Of a stretch of DNA of 64,000 nt, positions 20,781-31,680 are shown one piece after another. The DNA comes from Crocodylus rhombifer (Eukaryota > Chordata > Crocodylia > Crocodylidae): the NCBI GenBank assembly GCA_038503035.1, contig JAVSML010001088.1, positions 114,663-178,662 of the forward strand. The letters run 5' to 3'. The number at the start of each line of letters is the position of its first letter. Position 1 is the stretch's first letter. Made by a program: the position numbers and the translations under genes. The notes under the pieces are model-generated. The model did no database searches, was not told the origin of the DNA, and worked only from the letters and a program-made list of their open reading frames with translations.

Positions 20781-22509
20781 TTCCTGGGATAGTATGATTG
20801 TACCTACAATGATACCGTTAAAATAAAGGGGGCAGTGACCAATTTCAATTTAAGGGAAGCAGCATTCAACTGTGAGCATCTTCCTCCAAGTATCCACATA
20901 AAGTGGACATTTCTTTGTGAAAGCGTACTACAATTTTTGTGTAAAGTGATGACGGAGGTATAATTTATTTTTAAAAATTGGCGGACTAGTTCATAATATT
21001 GCCAAAGCTCAAAGAAAGTATTGTATGGAAGCAACACCCTCAGTTTCTATAACAAGGATTATGAACCATGATAAAAAGAATGTTAACGCTAAACTTTATT
21101 TTTTTTCACTTTCTGCATGCAGCTTTGCAACCATAATCAACTGTGTGCACCAACTCTCCTCTCATGCATACCTGATTGCTGGTGAGGCCTCTCACAGTTG
21201 CAAATACAAATCATCTGAGATAACCTTATCAGCACAACAGTATTCAAGAGAGGATATAACTATCACAATAGCAGTCTGCTTCCCCTGGCCTCTCTTGTTT
21301 GCTGGCTTGTATGAGACATGGCCTGGACTATAAACTTGCTGCCTCCTTATTCTCTTTGGAGTGACTAAAGAAGCAGTTCCTAAATTCCTCCTAGTGGAGG
21401 GACTGTAATCATGAGTAGGCCCTCTAGTGACTGTGCAAAAGACTGTGAGGCTCCTGGCATGCCTGTTCATGTTCCTGATACTTGCATATATTGTGCTGTT
21501 ATAAATTAGCCTTAAATTAATTTTTAGGAGTGACCCTATGTACTTAAAGCTGAACTTTATACTAAACTGCTTTTTCAGATTTGACCTTGCTATCTTCTGA
21601 AAAGAATTGTCTGCATACATGTTTCCGTATATGAGGCAGAATGTTTTGATCTCGCTTATTATGTGTCCCATTTGTTAGCTAGAGATGATTATAATAAATC
21701 ACTGATTTCTTTTTGATAGATAAATCAGTGATGTACCAAATGGCAAATCTTCATTAGATTACAATAATTATTTCAGACATTGACATTTAACTTAGATCTC
21801 CATTAAAATTACTCTTTCATTATTTTATTTCTTTCTAATAAATATAATTGTTAATTCAAAAAAGCTTTCCCATCTGTTATTTTTATCTATGCGCTTTCTC
21901 TCTTTGTGCCCTTGTGTTTTGCCAAAAATAATTGTACTTAAGTAGCTAAAGAGCGAAGTTATTGTGTAACTTACCACATCTTACATGAAATTGGCTACTA
22001 TTCTCTCTTCTTTTGTTTTATTATCAAGCCCACAATGAAATACTGAGCATACTGCTTCCTGCATTCATAGCCCAGGTGTTGATTCTCACATTTCAGGTGT
22101 GAAGAATTATTAAAAGAAATGCACATAATATATAACAAGATAGAAAATTACTGGTAGAGCATTTAAAATATTAACAGCTTCCCTGTATCATGGCGTAGAA
22201 ATGTGTTCACATTTTTAAAGCAATTTGAAAACTGTTTAGGTTTTTTTTCCCCATTTAAACTGAGAAGTCTGCAATAGCCTTGAGTTGATCTCCATGGTAA
22301 TGGAATCTCTGTTACAGTGTTAAACTAAGTTAGAGTTTTGCATCCAAATGGAATGCAGGATCATAACTACGGATTCACAAAAGCAATTGCAACTCCTATC
22401 TAATTTTTTTTATCTGTACACTAAGTTACTGCTCAGTCAGTTCCTTTCAGTATTGTAAATTTATAAGAGCATGAAAGCTCTGCAAAACCAAATCAAAATC
22501 TACTTTTTT
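20781..22509. other. AT-rich DNA with a long anonymous ORF
   Basis: A 159-residue minus-strand frame (21192-21671) is the longest frame in the window not clearly owned by an element. Its predicted protein shows no domain I recognise, its ATG has no special context, and the opposite strand overlaps it with another 102-residue frame. I cannot call it a gene. A short hairpin, ATCACTGATTT/AAATCAGTGAT, lies at 21695-21732. Confidence 0.4.
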
Positions 22510-23577
22510 TCTTTTTGATACAATAACTGGCGTAGTGGATAAGGGGAAATATATCTTGACCTTCATAAGGCTTTTAATACTGAACTGACAGACTCCTAAG
22601 CAAGTGAGGGAAACTATGATCTAGATTACATCATCAAAAGTGTTGCAGGGAAAAATACTTCCAAATAGTTATCAACAGTTCAATGGTAAATTGGGACTAT
22701 TGCAGTAGGTTATTCAAGGATCTGTCCTGGGTCTAATTATATTCCATATTTTCATTGTGACAGCTTGAAAAGTGGAACTTCAAATTTGCAGATGATACCA
22801 AGCACTCCGGAGGACAGGACTAGAATTTAACAGGATAGTGATAAACTGAAGAAATGGTACAAAAATCAAGAAAATGAACTTCGATTTTGACAAGGGCAGA
22901 GTACTGTACTATCATTGGGAAAGAAAATTCAAAAGCACAAATACAAATTGAAGAATAAGAGACTCAGCAGCAGTATGGCTGAGTTATAACGGACCACAAG
23001 CTGAATAGGAACCATCACTGGGATGCCATTACAAGAAAAGGGCAAATCTGATTCTGGAGGTAGTAAAAGGAACGTTATCTGTGAGATTTGGCAGGTAATT
23101 ATTCTGCTGTACTTAGTGTGTATAAAACCTTAGTTGGAATACTGTGTTCAGTTTGGGCACCCCTCATTAAGAAAGAGATAGACAGATTGCAGAGATTCCT
23201 GGAGACAGAAAGAAAAACGATAACGCTTTTGGAAATGTCACCTGTAGGGAGAGGCTGAACTGTTTGTTTACTCTAGAAAGAAAAAGTGTGAGTTGAAATA
23301 TGCTTTCCCTTATGTAAAAGATGATTATAAATAGGATAGTGACCAATTGTTTTCTATCACCCATTGCAAGTAGGACAAGAAGTAATTGGCTTTATCTGCA
23401 GCAAAGAAGATATAGTTTCAGTATTAGCAGAATTTTTCTAACCCCAGGAGTAGTTAAGCACTGGCACAACATATCTTGGGAGGTTGTGGGATTTTCTTCG
23501 TAAAAGAAATTTTTAAGAACATGGATACTTCATCCTGCTTTAGAACATGGTCCTACTCTTCCAGGATTTCTATGAAA
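22510..23577 (+). mobile_element. old CR1/L3-like LINE fragment
   Basis: The DNA follows the CR1 RT order: DTITGVVDKGK near 22510, TTGACCTTCATAAGGCTTTTAATACTG (LDFxKAFDT), GGATCTGTCCTGGGTCTAA (GSVLGP), AAATTTGCAGATGATACCAAG (KFADDTK), TGGAATACTGTGTTCAGTTTGGGCACCCC ([10 protein letters not shown]) and a CR1-like tail ending near CCAGGATTTCTATGA. No frame stays open for more than about 70 codons. It is among the oldest CR1 copies here. Confidence 0.75.
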
Positions 23578-24914
23578 TACTTCCCAGAATTGTCTTTTGC
23601 CTGTATTTTGGGGATGCTGTCTTCCATAAATCAGGCTGTGGGGAATTATCCACATGTGAATTCACGTACCATTTTCAGTATTATCCTATAAAAGACTCTC
23701 ATCTTAAGGATTTTCATTTAAGGAGTAGAGAAAGGAATGAAACAAGGTAGAGATAGAACAAATAGCTAGGAATGGCACATAAGCCCTTCTTTGGTCTCGT
23801 TGAAGCTATCCAAAAAGTTTTTACAGTTAATACTCTCGAACATTAATGACTGAGTCTAAAAGCATATGCAATGTCCTCCCTTGTTGGATTTGGGGATAAT
23901 TTTTCCAATAGGATAGTAACAGCAAACTTGGCAAGGTGGTTCTCATGGGAATTTCCTCCAAAAAGTAATTCTCATGATTTTTATAATGAATAGGAATAAC
24001 CTGACCCTCCATTTTGGTGTAGTTCATTATAAAGAAGCATGGTTGTGTTTTGGTTTCTTTCTTTTTTTTTTTACACAAATATCAGTGGGCTACTGATGTA
24101 TGCTGATGTATTAACCAGCATACACCAAAATGACAGGGGATTGAAACTATGTCATAGAAAATAGTTAAAAAGAAAAAGGATACCAGAAAAAGAATAAAAT
24201 TTTTTTTGTGGCTTTTCCTTAAAATCCAGTTCTGAATATACTTTGATTAGTGATGAACTTATTTCTTACCTTATACAATCCAAACATACATGAGAAAACA
24301 TTAGAGAGGAAGAAAAATGCAGCCAAGGCACTGTTTTAGAGAAAGCATAGCTGCTGAGCAAAAACATTATTTTTGAAAGGTTTTGTAATGGATAGCTTTC
24401 CCCCCCCACCATTGAGATACTTATACAAAACCTCAGAAGATAGTAAAGTGCCAAGAAATTATTTTTTTACCAACTCTAAAGTAAAAAAAAAAAATCATTC
24501 TCAGTAGTTTTAACTGAAGAAACTTTCACATAAGTTATCTAAATGCTTTTAATGTTTTTATTCTTTTATTTTATTTTTTTATTTCCATTAATTTAATGAC
24601 ACTATAGTGTAATGGTTCAGTGCTGAAAACAGACTCAAAATTAGATGGATGTAATGAACTCATATATATCAAGATTTCTTTTGCATGCACAGCAGTTATA
24701 TATGTGCCAGTATTACCTAAAGACCAAGTAACCAAGGTCCTAAAATATCAAAACTGTTGTCTTTATAATTTTTATTTACTCCTGAAACATTTTTATCACT
24801 TAATAAACAAACAAGCAAACAAAAAGCCCAAACAACTCCACCCCAGAAGACCAAATAAAAAGACAAACTGTTTGTGCATCTGTAGAAACAGTCGGCAGTG
24901 GGGCTCATGACTCC
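23578..24914. other. unassigned AT-rich DNA
   Basis: Poly-A/T tracts (24061-24072, 24482-24496) and no gene signal. The small frames at 24620-24917 overlap on opposite strands. Confidence 0.5.
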
Positions 24915-25265
24915 CACAGGTCAAGTAAAGGGTTGTATATGAGTCTGTTGATGGCTCAGATGGACATTCCTATAAAGCCACAGACTCTCTGGCAAATGCC
25001 ACAGGTGGTGGTTAAAGGGAAGGCTGGACCACAGATTTCTTGGTCTCATTTCCTTTCCTTCCATTTCTGTCATTTTTCTGCCTCTGGAGTAAGACAGCTT
25101 TCCTCAAAGTAAGATATGCCTTCTCTCACAAGGTGTCACCATGTAGCCCTTTCCTAAGCTAGTTTTTCCCAATTTGTGATGTCAATGCCACCCTTCTTAA
25201 TGTTTGCCTTGAGGGTGTCCTTGAAGCATTTCCTCTGGTCCCTGTGAGTCCTTTGGCCTTGGCTG
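24915..25265 (-). mobile_element. LINE-X 3' end, distal to the CR1 insertion
   Basis: On the minus strand: GQRTHRDQRKCFKDTLKANI, then GGIDITNWEKLA, a stop, ERATW, and further down CGICQRVCGF, the C-terminal zinc knuckle of the same LINE group as 5700-7142. It ends abruptly at 25265, where CR1 begins. The preceding part of the protein is found at 29738-29925 beyond the CR1. Confidence 0.8.
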
Positions 25266-25549
25266 AATCAAAGAGTAATAGAAAATTAGGGATGGAAGGA
25301 ATGAAGGAATCTCATCTAGTCCAACCCCCTGCGCAAAGCAGGACCATCCTCAACTACATCATGCTTTGTCTCGCCAGGTCTTAAAAGCCTCCAAGGATGG
25401 AGAGACCACAATCTCTCCGGGTAACCTGTTCCAGTGTTTTACTACCCTCCTAATGAGAAAATTCTTCCTAATATCTAACCTAAACTTCCCTTGATACAAC
25501 TTGAGAACATTGCTCGATGTTCTATCATTTGTCACCACTGGGAATGGTT

Positions 25550-27995
25550 TAGCTCCATCCTCTTTGGTACTCCCCTTCAGATAGTTGAAGGCTGCTATTA
25601 AATCCTCTCTCAGTGTTTTCTAGAACAAATTTAAAACCTGGTTTCCTCAGCTTCTCCTCATAAGTCAGGTGTGGCTGCCCCGAACCATTTTTGCTGTTTA
25701 TTGTTAGACTCTCTCCAATTTGTCCACATCCTTTGTGTGGTGGGGGGCCCAAAACTGAACACAAAACTCCAGATGTGGCCCCACCAGTACTGAATAGTGG
25801 GAATCATAACTTCCCTTGACCTGCTAGAAACACTACTACCAATGCAGCCCAGTATGCTGTTAGGCTCAGCCAGTTAGTTCTCAGCCTGTACTGGTGCATG
25901 GGATTGTTTTATCCTAAGTGCAGGACTTTGCATTTGTCCTTGTTGAACAACATGAAATTTTTTTTGGCCCAATCTCAAATGTGTCTGGGTCTTTCTGAAT
26001 CCTAGCCCTATGCTCCAGTGTATCTACTACTCCCCCCAGCTTGGTGTTTTCTGCAAACTTGCTGAGCGTGCATTCTATGCCATCTTCCAGGTTGTTGATA
26101 AAGATATTGAAGAAAATTGCCCCCAAGATCAACCCATGGGGCACTCCACTTGATACTAGATGTCAAATAGACATTGAGCCATTGATTACAACCCCCTGAG
26201 TCCAATGTTCCAGCCAGTTTCCTATCTACCTTACAGTCCATTCTTCAATCTGTACTTCTTTAGAATGCCTGTGAGAATGTTGTGGGAGACAAGATCAAAA
26301 GCTAACATAAAGGTATCCCATTTCCAGTCCACTGGTCTTCCTGCATCACAGAACCAGTCATGTCACCATAGAAGTAAATCAGGTTGGTCAGGCATGACTT
26401 GTCCTCGGTGAATCCATGCTGACTATTCCTAATCACTCTCTTCTCCAAGTACTTAGAAATGGATTCCATGAGGATCTGCTCCATGATTTTTCCAGGGACT
26501 GAGGTAAAGCTGACTGGTCCGTAGTTCCCTGGATCCTTCTTCTTCCCTTTCTTAAATATGGGCACTATGTTTGCCCTTTTCCAAGCATCCAGGACCTCTC
26601 CTGATCACCATGAGTTTTCAAAGATGATGGCCAGAGGTTCTGTAACCCCATCAACCAACTCCCTCAGCCCCCTCATGTGCATCCCATCTGGCCCCATGGA
26701 CTGTATATGTCCAGCTTTTCTAAATAGTACCTAATCTGTTCTTTCACTACTAAGGGCTGCTTACCTTCTCCCCAAACTGTACTGCCAGGTGCAGTAGTCT
26801 GGGAGTTTACCTTGTCTGCAAAGACTGAGGTGAAAAAGGCATTGAGAACTTCAGCCTTTTCTGTATCCTCTGTCACTAGGTTGCCCCCCATTCAGTAAGG
26901 GACCCACACTTTCCCTGATCCTCCTCTTGTACTGACGTATTTGTTGAAACCCTTCTTGTTACCCTTCACATCCCCTGCTACCTACAACTCCAGTTGTGCT
27001 TTAGCTTTCCTAACTTCATCCCTGCATGCCCAACCAATACTCTTATACTCCTCCCTAGTCATTTGTCCAAGTTTCCACTTCTTATAACCTTCCTTTTTGT
27101 GATTTAGTTTACTGAAGAGTTCTGGTCTTCTGCCACACTTGCTAGACTTCCTGAACATCAGGATGGCTTGTTCATGCACTCTCAGTAAGGCTTCTTTGAA
27201 GCACAGCCAGATCTCCTGAGCTCCTCACCCCCTCAGACTGGCTTCACAGGGGATCCTGCCCATGAGTTCCCTAAGTGAGTCAAAGTCTGCTTTTCTGAAG
27301 TCCAGGGTCTTTACTCTGCTGCTCTCCATCCTTCCTTTCCTCAGGATCCTAAAATCAATCATCTCATGGTCACTGATGCCCAAGTTTCCATTTACTAGTA
27401 CATTCCCCACCAATTCTTCTCTATTTGTGAGCAGCAGGTCAAGAAGAGCATGGCTCCTAGTTGGCTGCTCCAGCACTTGAACCAAGAAGTTGACCCCAAC
27501 ACTCTCAAAAGACTCTTGGATTGCCTGTGCACTGCTGTATTGCCCTCCCAGCAGATGTCAGGGTGATTGAAATCCCCCATGAGAACCAGGGCCTGTGATC
27601 AGGAAACATCCACTAGCTGTTTGAAGAAAGCTTCATCCACCACTTCCTCCTGGTCTGGTGGTTTACCCCCACCATCCTTGTTGCTGAAAATCTCTGGGTT
27701 GGGGTCAGAGGATCCCAACCTGGAGACTTTCAGCACGCCTATATCCAGTTTCACACTGGAGCTCTGAGCAATCACATGGCTCTTTTGCATAAAGTGAAAT
27801 TCATCCTCCTCTTTTTCCCTGTCTGTCCTTTCTGAACAATTTATACCTGTCCATGACAGTGCTCCAGTCATGTGAGCTATCCTACCAAGTCTCTGTTATT
27901 CCAATCACGTCATTGTTCTGTGACTGTGTGAGGGCTTCCAGTTCTTCCTGCTTGTTTCTCAGGCTCCGTGCATTCATGTACAGGCACCTAAGGTA
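25550..27995 (-). pseudogene. CR1 ORF2 remnant: AP endonuclease + reverse transcriptase
   Basis: N-terminal endonuclease motifs are readable although frames change: YMNARSLRNKQEELEAL and GITETW (about 27990-27880), KPPDQEEVVDEAFFKQL (about 27640), [11 protein letters not shown] (about 27575) and [10 protein letters not shown] (about 27370) supply the N, E, D-N and D-H catalytic sets. The linker with RKSSKCGRRPELF lies at 27180-26980. RT blocks are MPIFKKGKKKDPGNYGPVS (26565), NSQHGFTEDKSCLTNL (26430), then near 26050 LSKFAENTKLGG, where the usual FADDTK active site has become FAENTK, losing both aspartates. The RT is dead by this change alone. ORF2 would nick DNA and copy its RNA at the target. 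Confidence 0.85.
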
Positions 27996-28111
27996 ACTAA
28001 TTGGTTGAACTGATTTCTCAGGAAAAATGAAAACACCTCTCCTGTCGCTATCTCCTCCAGGCCACCTGCTTCTCCACTTACCTCAGGGCTTTGGTCTTCA
28101 TCCCCCAGTGA

Positions 28112-29240
28112 GCCTAGTTCACTAGGTTAGTGACCCTGTTTACAAAGATGCTCTTCTCTCTCTTCATCAGGTGGATCCCATCCCTTCCCAGCAATCCTTC
28201 TTTGAACATCATCCCATGGTCAAGAAGCCAAAGCCCTGCTAGTGACACCACCTGTGCATCCAGGCATTGATATGCAAGATTAATCCACTCCTGCCCAGTC
28301 CCTTTCCCTTGACCAGAAGGGTCAAAGAGAACACCACCTGAGCCCCCATCCCCTTCACCCTTGCACCTAGAGCCTATAGTCACTTTTGATCTGCTCATGG
28401 TCTCCCCTGGAAATATCAATAGTGACCACATGGATGAGCAGCATGGGGTAGTATTCAGATGGCTAGTCCCAGTAATCCCTCTGTGACATCTTGGATCTGG
28501 GCTCCAGGCAAGCAGCAGACTTCCTCAGACAATAAATCAGGTCAATGGATGGATTCCTCCATCCCACACCGAATGGATTCTCCAACCACAACCACCCACA
28601 GATTCTTCTTGGTGGCAGTGGTCTCCATCCATCCCACTTTGGGGAGGCCTGTCCTGTCCTCCTCCACCAATGGAATGTGCTCCTCACCCTCTGTTGCTAC
28701 GGCTGCATATCTATTCTCCAGACAATCTGCTACGGATGGAGATGAAGATTTCTACTTGCTGCCAGAGGTCACAAATTTCCATCTTCCACCTTCCTGGGAT
28801 TCCATGTCCTCTCCCTTCTCTAGTGTCTGGCAGTTCTTCCTCCGCTGTCCTGGAGGTCTCCTCCAGCATCAAATCTATGAATTCCTCATGCCAGAGGATG
28901 CTTCAGAGTCTTGTCACCTTCTCTTGTATCTTTCTTGCCTGTTTCCTGAGAGACACCGCCAGGAGGCACCACTCACACTGCGGCACTCCCCCGACCTGGC
29001 TGTCACCAGAAGAAACCTGCAAGCCACAGTCCCCACAGTGCCAAACCTAGACCTGGGTGGAAGACTTGATAGTGAATGGCCCTGTCTGGACAGAAACCTC
29101 ACAGGTGCAAGCAGAGACAGTGGCAGTGGCTCTGGCATTGTGGCATCCTCCAGCCCTTTCCCTGGGTCTCTTAATCTGCCTCTTCTCTCTTACTGCCCTT
29201 CTTCCAAGCACACCTTCCCTAGTGAGCCAACCTGAAAGCT
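28112..29240 (-). pseudogene. CR1 ORF1 remnant with Cys-rich (PHD-like) and SGNH esterase-like parts
   Basis: The 5' part (about 29240-28900, minus) reads EGVLGRRAVREKRQIKRP, then CTCEVSVQTGPF, a stop, VWHCGDC, and PQCEWCLLAVSLRKQARK. These are paired cysteines followed by a basic/coiled-coil run, as in the PHD-like finger of CR1 ORF1. The 3' part (28440-28114) shows YPMLLIHVVTIDISRG, where GTND has become VTID, and GRDGIHLMKREKSIF with the Asp-x-x-His pair of SGNH hydrolases. CR1 ORF1 binds RNA, and its esterase may aid membrane or RNP steps. The long plus-strand frame at 28459-29235 is its antisense shadow. Confidence 0.75.
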
Positions 29241-29423
29241 GGCCTGTTTACTGTTCCTTGGCCCCAAAGGGTTACTTTTCTGCTGTTTCTTCACACCAAG
29301 CTGCTGTTTCCTCACCCCTTTCAAAGGGTGGTGGTGGGGTGGTAAACTGACCTGCGAACTGACTAGCAAACTGCCTGAAAAGTGCTTCCCTTTTTGAGTG
29401 ATCCCTGGTTGCTTCAAGAGTCT

Positions 29424-29432
29424 CCTTTTATA
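29424..29432 (-). promoter_or_regulatory. TATA box in CR1 5' UTR
   Basis: The minus strand reads GGGTATAAAAGGAGAC, a consensus TATA box about 190 bp before the start of the recognisable ORF1 region. A start site about 30 bp downstream would leave a leader of roughly 150-170 bases. GGTAAGTG, a consensus splice-donor string, lies upstream at 29592-29599. Confidence 0.45.
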
Positions 29433-29623
29433 CCCTGCTGGCTCTGCCCTCTTGTTGGGGCTTCTGTCAGGCACAGGCAGCAATCACTCAGCAATCAGCA
29501 GTCGCTACCAGCTTCTCAGAGCACACACCCCAAACACACACAGGTCACCAAATAAACACTTAGCAAACCACAGACACAGGTAGCTCTGGATCACTTACCT
29601 TCCCTGGGCAGAATCTGGTGTCT

Positions 29624-29675
29624 AGCTTCTCTTCCCCCTCCCCTTCCCCTTTCCCTTCCCCTTCCCCTTCCTCCT
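29624..29675. repeat. (CCCCTT)n-like simple repeat
   Basis: CCCCTCCCCTTCCCCTTTCCCTTCCCCTTCC run. On the minus strand it is a purine tract in the CR1 5' region. Confidence 0.85.
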
Positions 29676-29737
29676 CTTGCTCCCAGAAAATGGCCTGCAA
29701 ACTGCTTGCTTCATTTGCTGCCCCTGTTCACTGGCTC

Positions 29738-29925
29738 CTGAGTTGGGAGCATTGCAGAGGTTTTTGGTATCCGTGCATCAGACATTCACACACAATGACC
29801 TGTCCATTGCAACTGAAGCTGAATAATCAATGCTTCCATACTTGTAATGTTAGTGCCAGTGGGGACACTGGTATTTGTGTGATGATCCACCCAGTTCATG
29901 TCAAGGATCTCAGTAATGCTTAGGA
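29738..29925 (-). mobile_element. LINE-X fragment, proximal to the CR1 insertion
   Basis: The minus strand reads EILDMNWVDHHTNTSV, NITSMEALIIQLQLQWTGH, then MSDARIPK. This is the RT thumb/C-terminal block of LINE-X that directly precedes the block found at 25265-24915. Together the two flanks show one older LINE-X insertion split by the CR1. Confidence 0.8.
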
Positions 29926-30163
29926 AAAACAAAACAAAACAAAACAAAAAACCTCTCTGTTTCTCAGTACAATTAAATCAATTTAGAAACTGTCAGGTTA
30001 ATTTATGGTAACAATGGTTTTACATTCTTGACAAAAAGGAATATGATTTGCGACAAATTAGCAATGAAATGCCTGAAATTATTATTTTAAGAAGGGAAAT
30101 GCAGGGAATTTTAGCTGTATTTCCTTGTGAAAATATTTGCTTTTAGGCAGGTTCTATCCAGGC
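29926..30163. other. short unassigned stretch with (AAAAC)n
   Basis: AAAACAAAACAAAACAAAAC at about 29929-29950, then AT-rich DNA without signal. Confidence 0.6.
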
Positions 30164-30226
30164 CATCTTAACAAACTGGACATTTCTTGAGAAAGCATAT
30201 GCCTTTCTGAAAAATTTAGTCTCTAA
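30164..30226 (+). mobile_element. PLE-type tail, left part (split)
   Basis: GAGAAAGCATATGCCTTTCTGAAAAATTTAGTCTCTAA resembles the last bases of a PLE 3' UTR. The continuation TGTGCCACCCTGCCCTGC lies at 31615, after the inserted element. A parallel unsplit tail is at 39025-39125. Confidence 0.55.
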
Positions 30227-31611
30227 GGCTGCTGACAGATGTTAAGGCAGTTGCATGATTGGGGTCTGAAGAATTTTATGCCCTGTCCCTCAAATTGTGT
30301 GACCTGCTATGCCACACATACATGGTAGGTTGCATAATTCTGTGAACGGGGCATAAAATTCCTCAAACCCGAATTGGTCTACTGCCAGCATGGGGGGCGG
30401 GGGGCATGTGTAGCTGAGGAGTGGGAAGTTCTCTGATTTCCAGATTCACCCCCACAACATGTAAGTGGCAGCTGAGAAGCCAGGAGCTCCTCACTCCCCA
30501 GGTGCTGCTTCCACAGTCTCCCAGAAATGTAAAAAAACAGGCTTCCAGCTACACTCCCATTTTTTAAAGTTCTGGACTGTCATGAATCCAGCATTGGTGC
30601 ACCTCTCCCTGATGCTGGGTTGCACAATGCCCTGGACCTTTAAAAAAGCAAGTGTGCAGATGGGAGCCCCAACTGAAAGCCCACTGCTTTACATTCACTG
30701 GGTGTCTTAAGACCAACATGAGGGAGAGGATCCTTATTGTCAGGCTGATGGTGCCCTGCTTATGGGGGAGCTCCCTAATCCCCAGCTGCATGAGTTGATT
30801 TAAAGAGGTGCCTGATACAAACAGTGAGGGATAGGAAAGCTCCCTCATCCCCAGCTGCTAGTGCCAGGAGGCCCTTTAAATAGGCAAGTGCAGCTGGTGT
30901 TGGGGTACTTTGCCTCATCTCCCACTGCACATACAAAAATAGTTTAAATCAAAGACAACAGAGGGGGATAGGAAAAGCTCCTTCATCCCCTGTTCCTCAT
31001 GCTGGGCACCTTTTTTGGCATTTCCAACTGGGGATGGGGAGAGTTCTCCCAACCCTCACTGTTTGTGTTGTGTGCATCTTTACACCAGTGTAGTTGGGTG
31101 TGGGAGAAGCTCACTCATCCCCAACTTCGTATCCAGCATCCTTAATCCTGTGCATTGGGAAGGAGGCATCTTTGTCCAAGAACCCAGCTGAACATTGGGA
31201 TTCAGCACCAGGAAGCCCAGATCCTGGTTTGGACCCTGGCTACCTCTTGTCTGATCATCAGGATCAGAGAGGGAAGGGCTGTGGGCCAGACCCCCTAGCT
31301 GCCCCATGCCCTGATGCTCACTAGGGCCAGCACCCAGCACCTGCCACCTTAAAGAGCATTCTATGCCAAAAGGCTGCAGGACAAGGCTTTTTAAGGCACC
31401 AGATACTAGTGAACCCACATCTTCATTTTCACATGCTCAATTTAGGGCACCATATAAACCCACCATAAAGATGTTTCACATTTTTAGTAATATCTTTGTG
31501 GGTCATTCATCATTTTATGGAACCATACATTTTATAACTGTGTGGCATATTGTTATGTAAGGAGCAATTAGCATGTTTATTGCGCCAGAAAAATAACATG
31601 TGCCAGGAGCC
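30227..31611. mobile_element. TAA-flanked inverted-repeat DNA element, 1385 bp
   Basis: TAA at 30224-30226 and 31612-31614. The terminal repeats GGCTGCTGACAGATGTTA and (from the right) GGCTCCTGGCACATGTTA match at 15 of 18. A 3-bp TWA duplication fits PIF/Harbinger. Just inside the left end is a hairpin (30258-30286 against 30346-30374: ATTGGGGTCTGAAGAATTTTATGCCC and complement). The body is largely the tandem array at 30480-31130. No transposase remains. Confidence 0.65.
30480..31130. repeat. degenerate tandem array, unit 66-71 bp
   Basis: The motif GCTCCCTCATCCCCAGCTGC and variants start at 30769, 30839, 30910, 30976, 31043 and 31109, spacing 70, 71, 66, 67 and 66. Looser copies precede these from about 30482 (GCTCCTCACTCCCCAGGTGC). 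Between the motifs sits a less conserved CTTTAAA-containing part. Confidence 0.7.
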
Positions 31612-31680
31612 TAATGTGCCACCCTGCCCTGCTTTCTGCCTCGTTTCAGACTAATGTGGATCTCTCTCCGTCTCTATTAA
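31612..31680 (+). mobile_element. PLE-type tail, right part (split)
   Basis: TAATGTGCCACCCTGCCCTGCTTTCTGCCTCG, TTTCAGACTAATGTGG, matching GTGCTACCCTGCCTTGCCTTCTGTCTGACTTTGGACTAATATG at 39062-39105. Confidence 0.6.

Larger units (their letters stand above)
25266..29737 (-). mobile_element. nearly full-length CR1 LINE (4.47 kb)
   Basis: Both boundaries are set by the interrupted LINE-X. The 3' end (25266, ATCAAAGAGTAATAGAAAA on plus) corresponds to the degenerate TCTATGA-type CR1 tail. The antisense 3' UTR (TCATCTAGTCCAACCCCCTGC, GTAACCTGTTCCAGTG) is typical of CR1. Going 5', the minus strand holds ORF2 (RT, linker, AP endonuclease), ORF1 (SGNH esterase-like and Cys-rich region) and about 0.5 kb of 5' UTR. 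CTGA at both junctions may be a 4-bp target duplication. Retention of the 5' UTR is rare, since most CR1 copies are 5'-truncated. Many stops and frameshifts make it non-autonomous. Confidence 0.85.

Noticed and set aside
21192..21671. 159-residue minus-strand ORF as a possible gene
   Set aside because: No recognisable domain, no splice or promoter context, and an overlapping 102-residue frame on the other strand. A protein search with a hit, or conservation, would change this.
28459..29235. 258-residue plus-strand ORF
   Set aside because: It lies exactly antisense to CR1 ORF1 (minus), whose Cys-rich and esterase motifs are readable. The plus-strand protein is Ser/Pro-rich with no domain.
30480..31130. 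CRISPR-like regular spacing
   Set aside because: Vertebrate context; the repeated part is degenerate and the 'spacers' are themselves related, so it is a plain tandem array.
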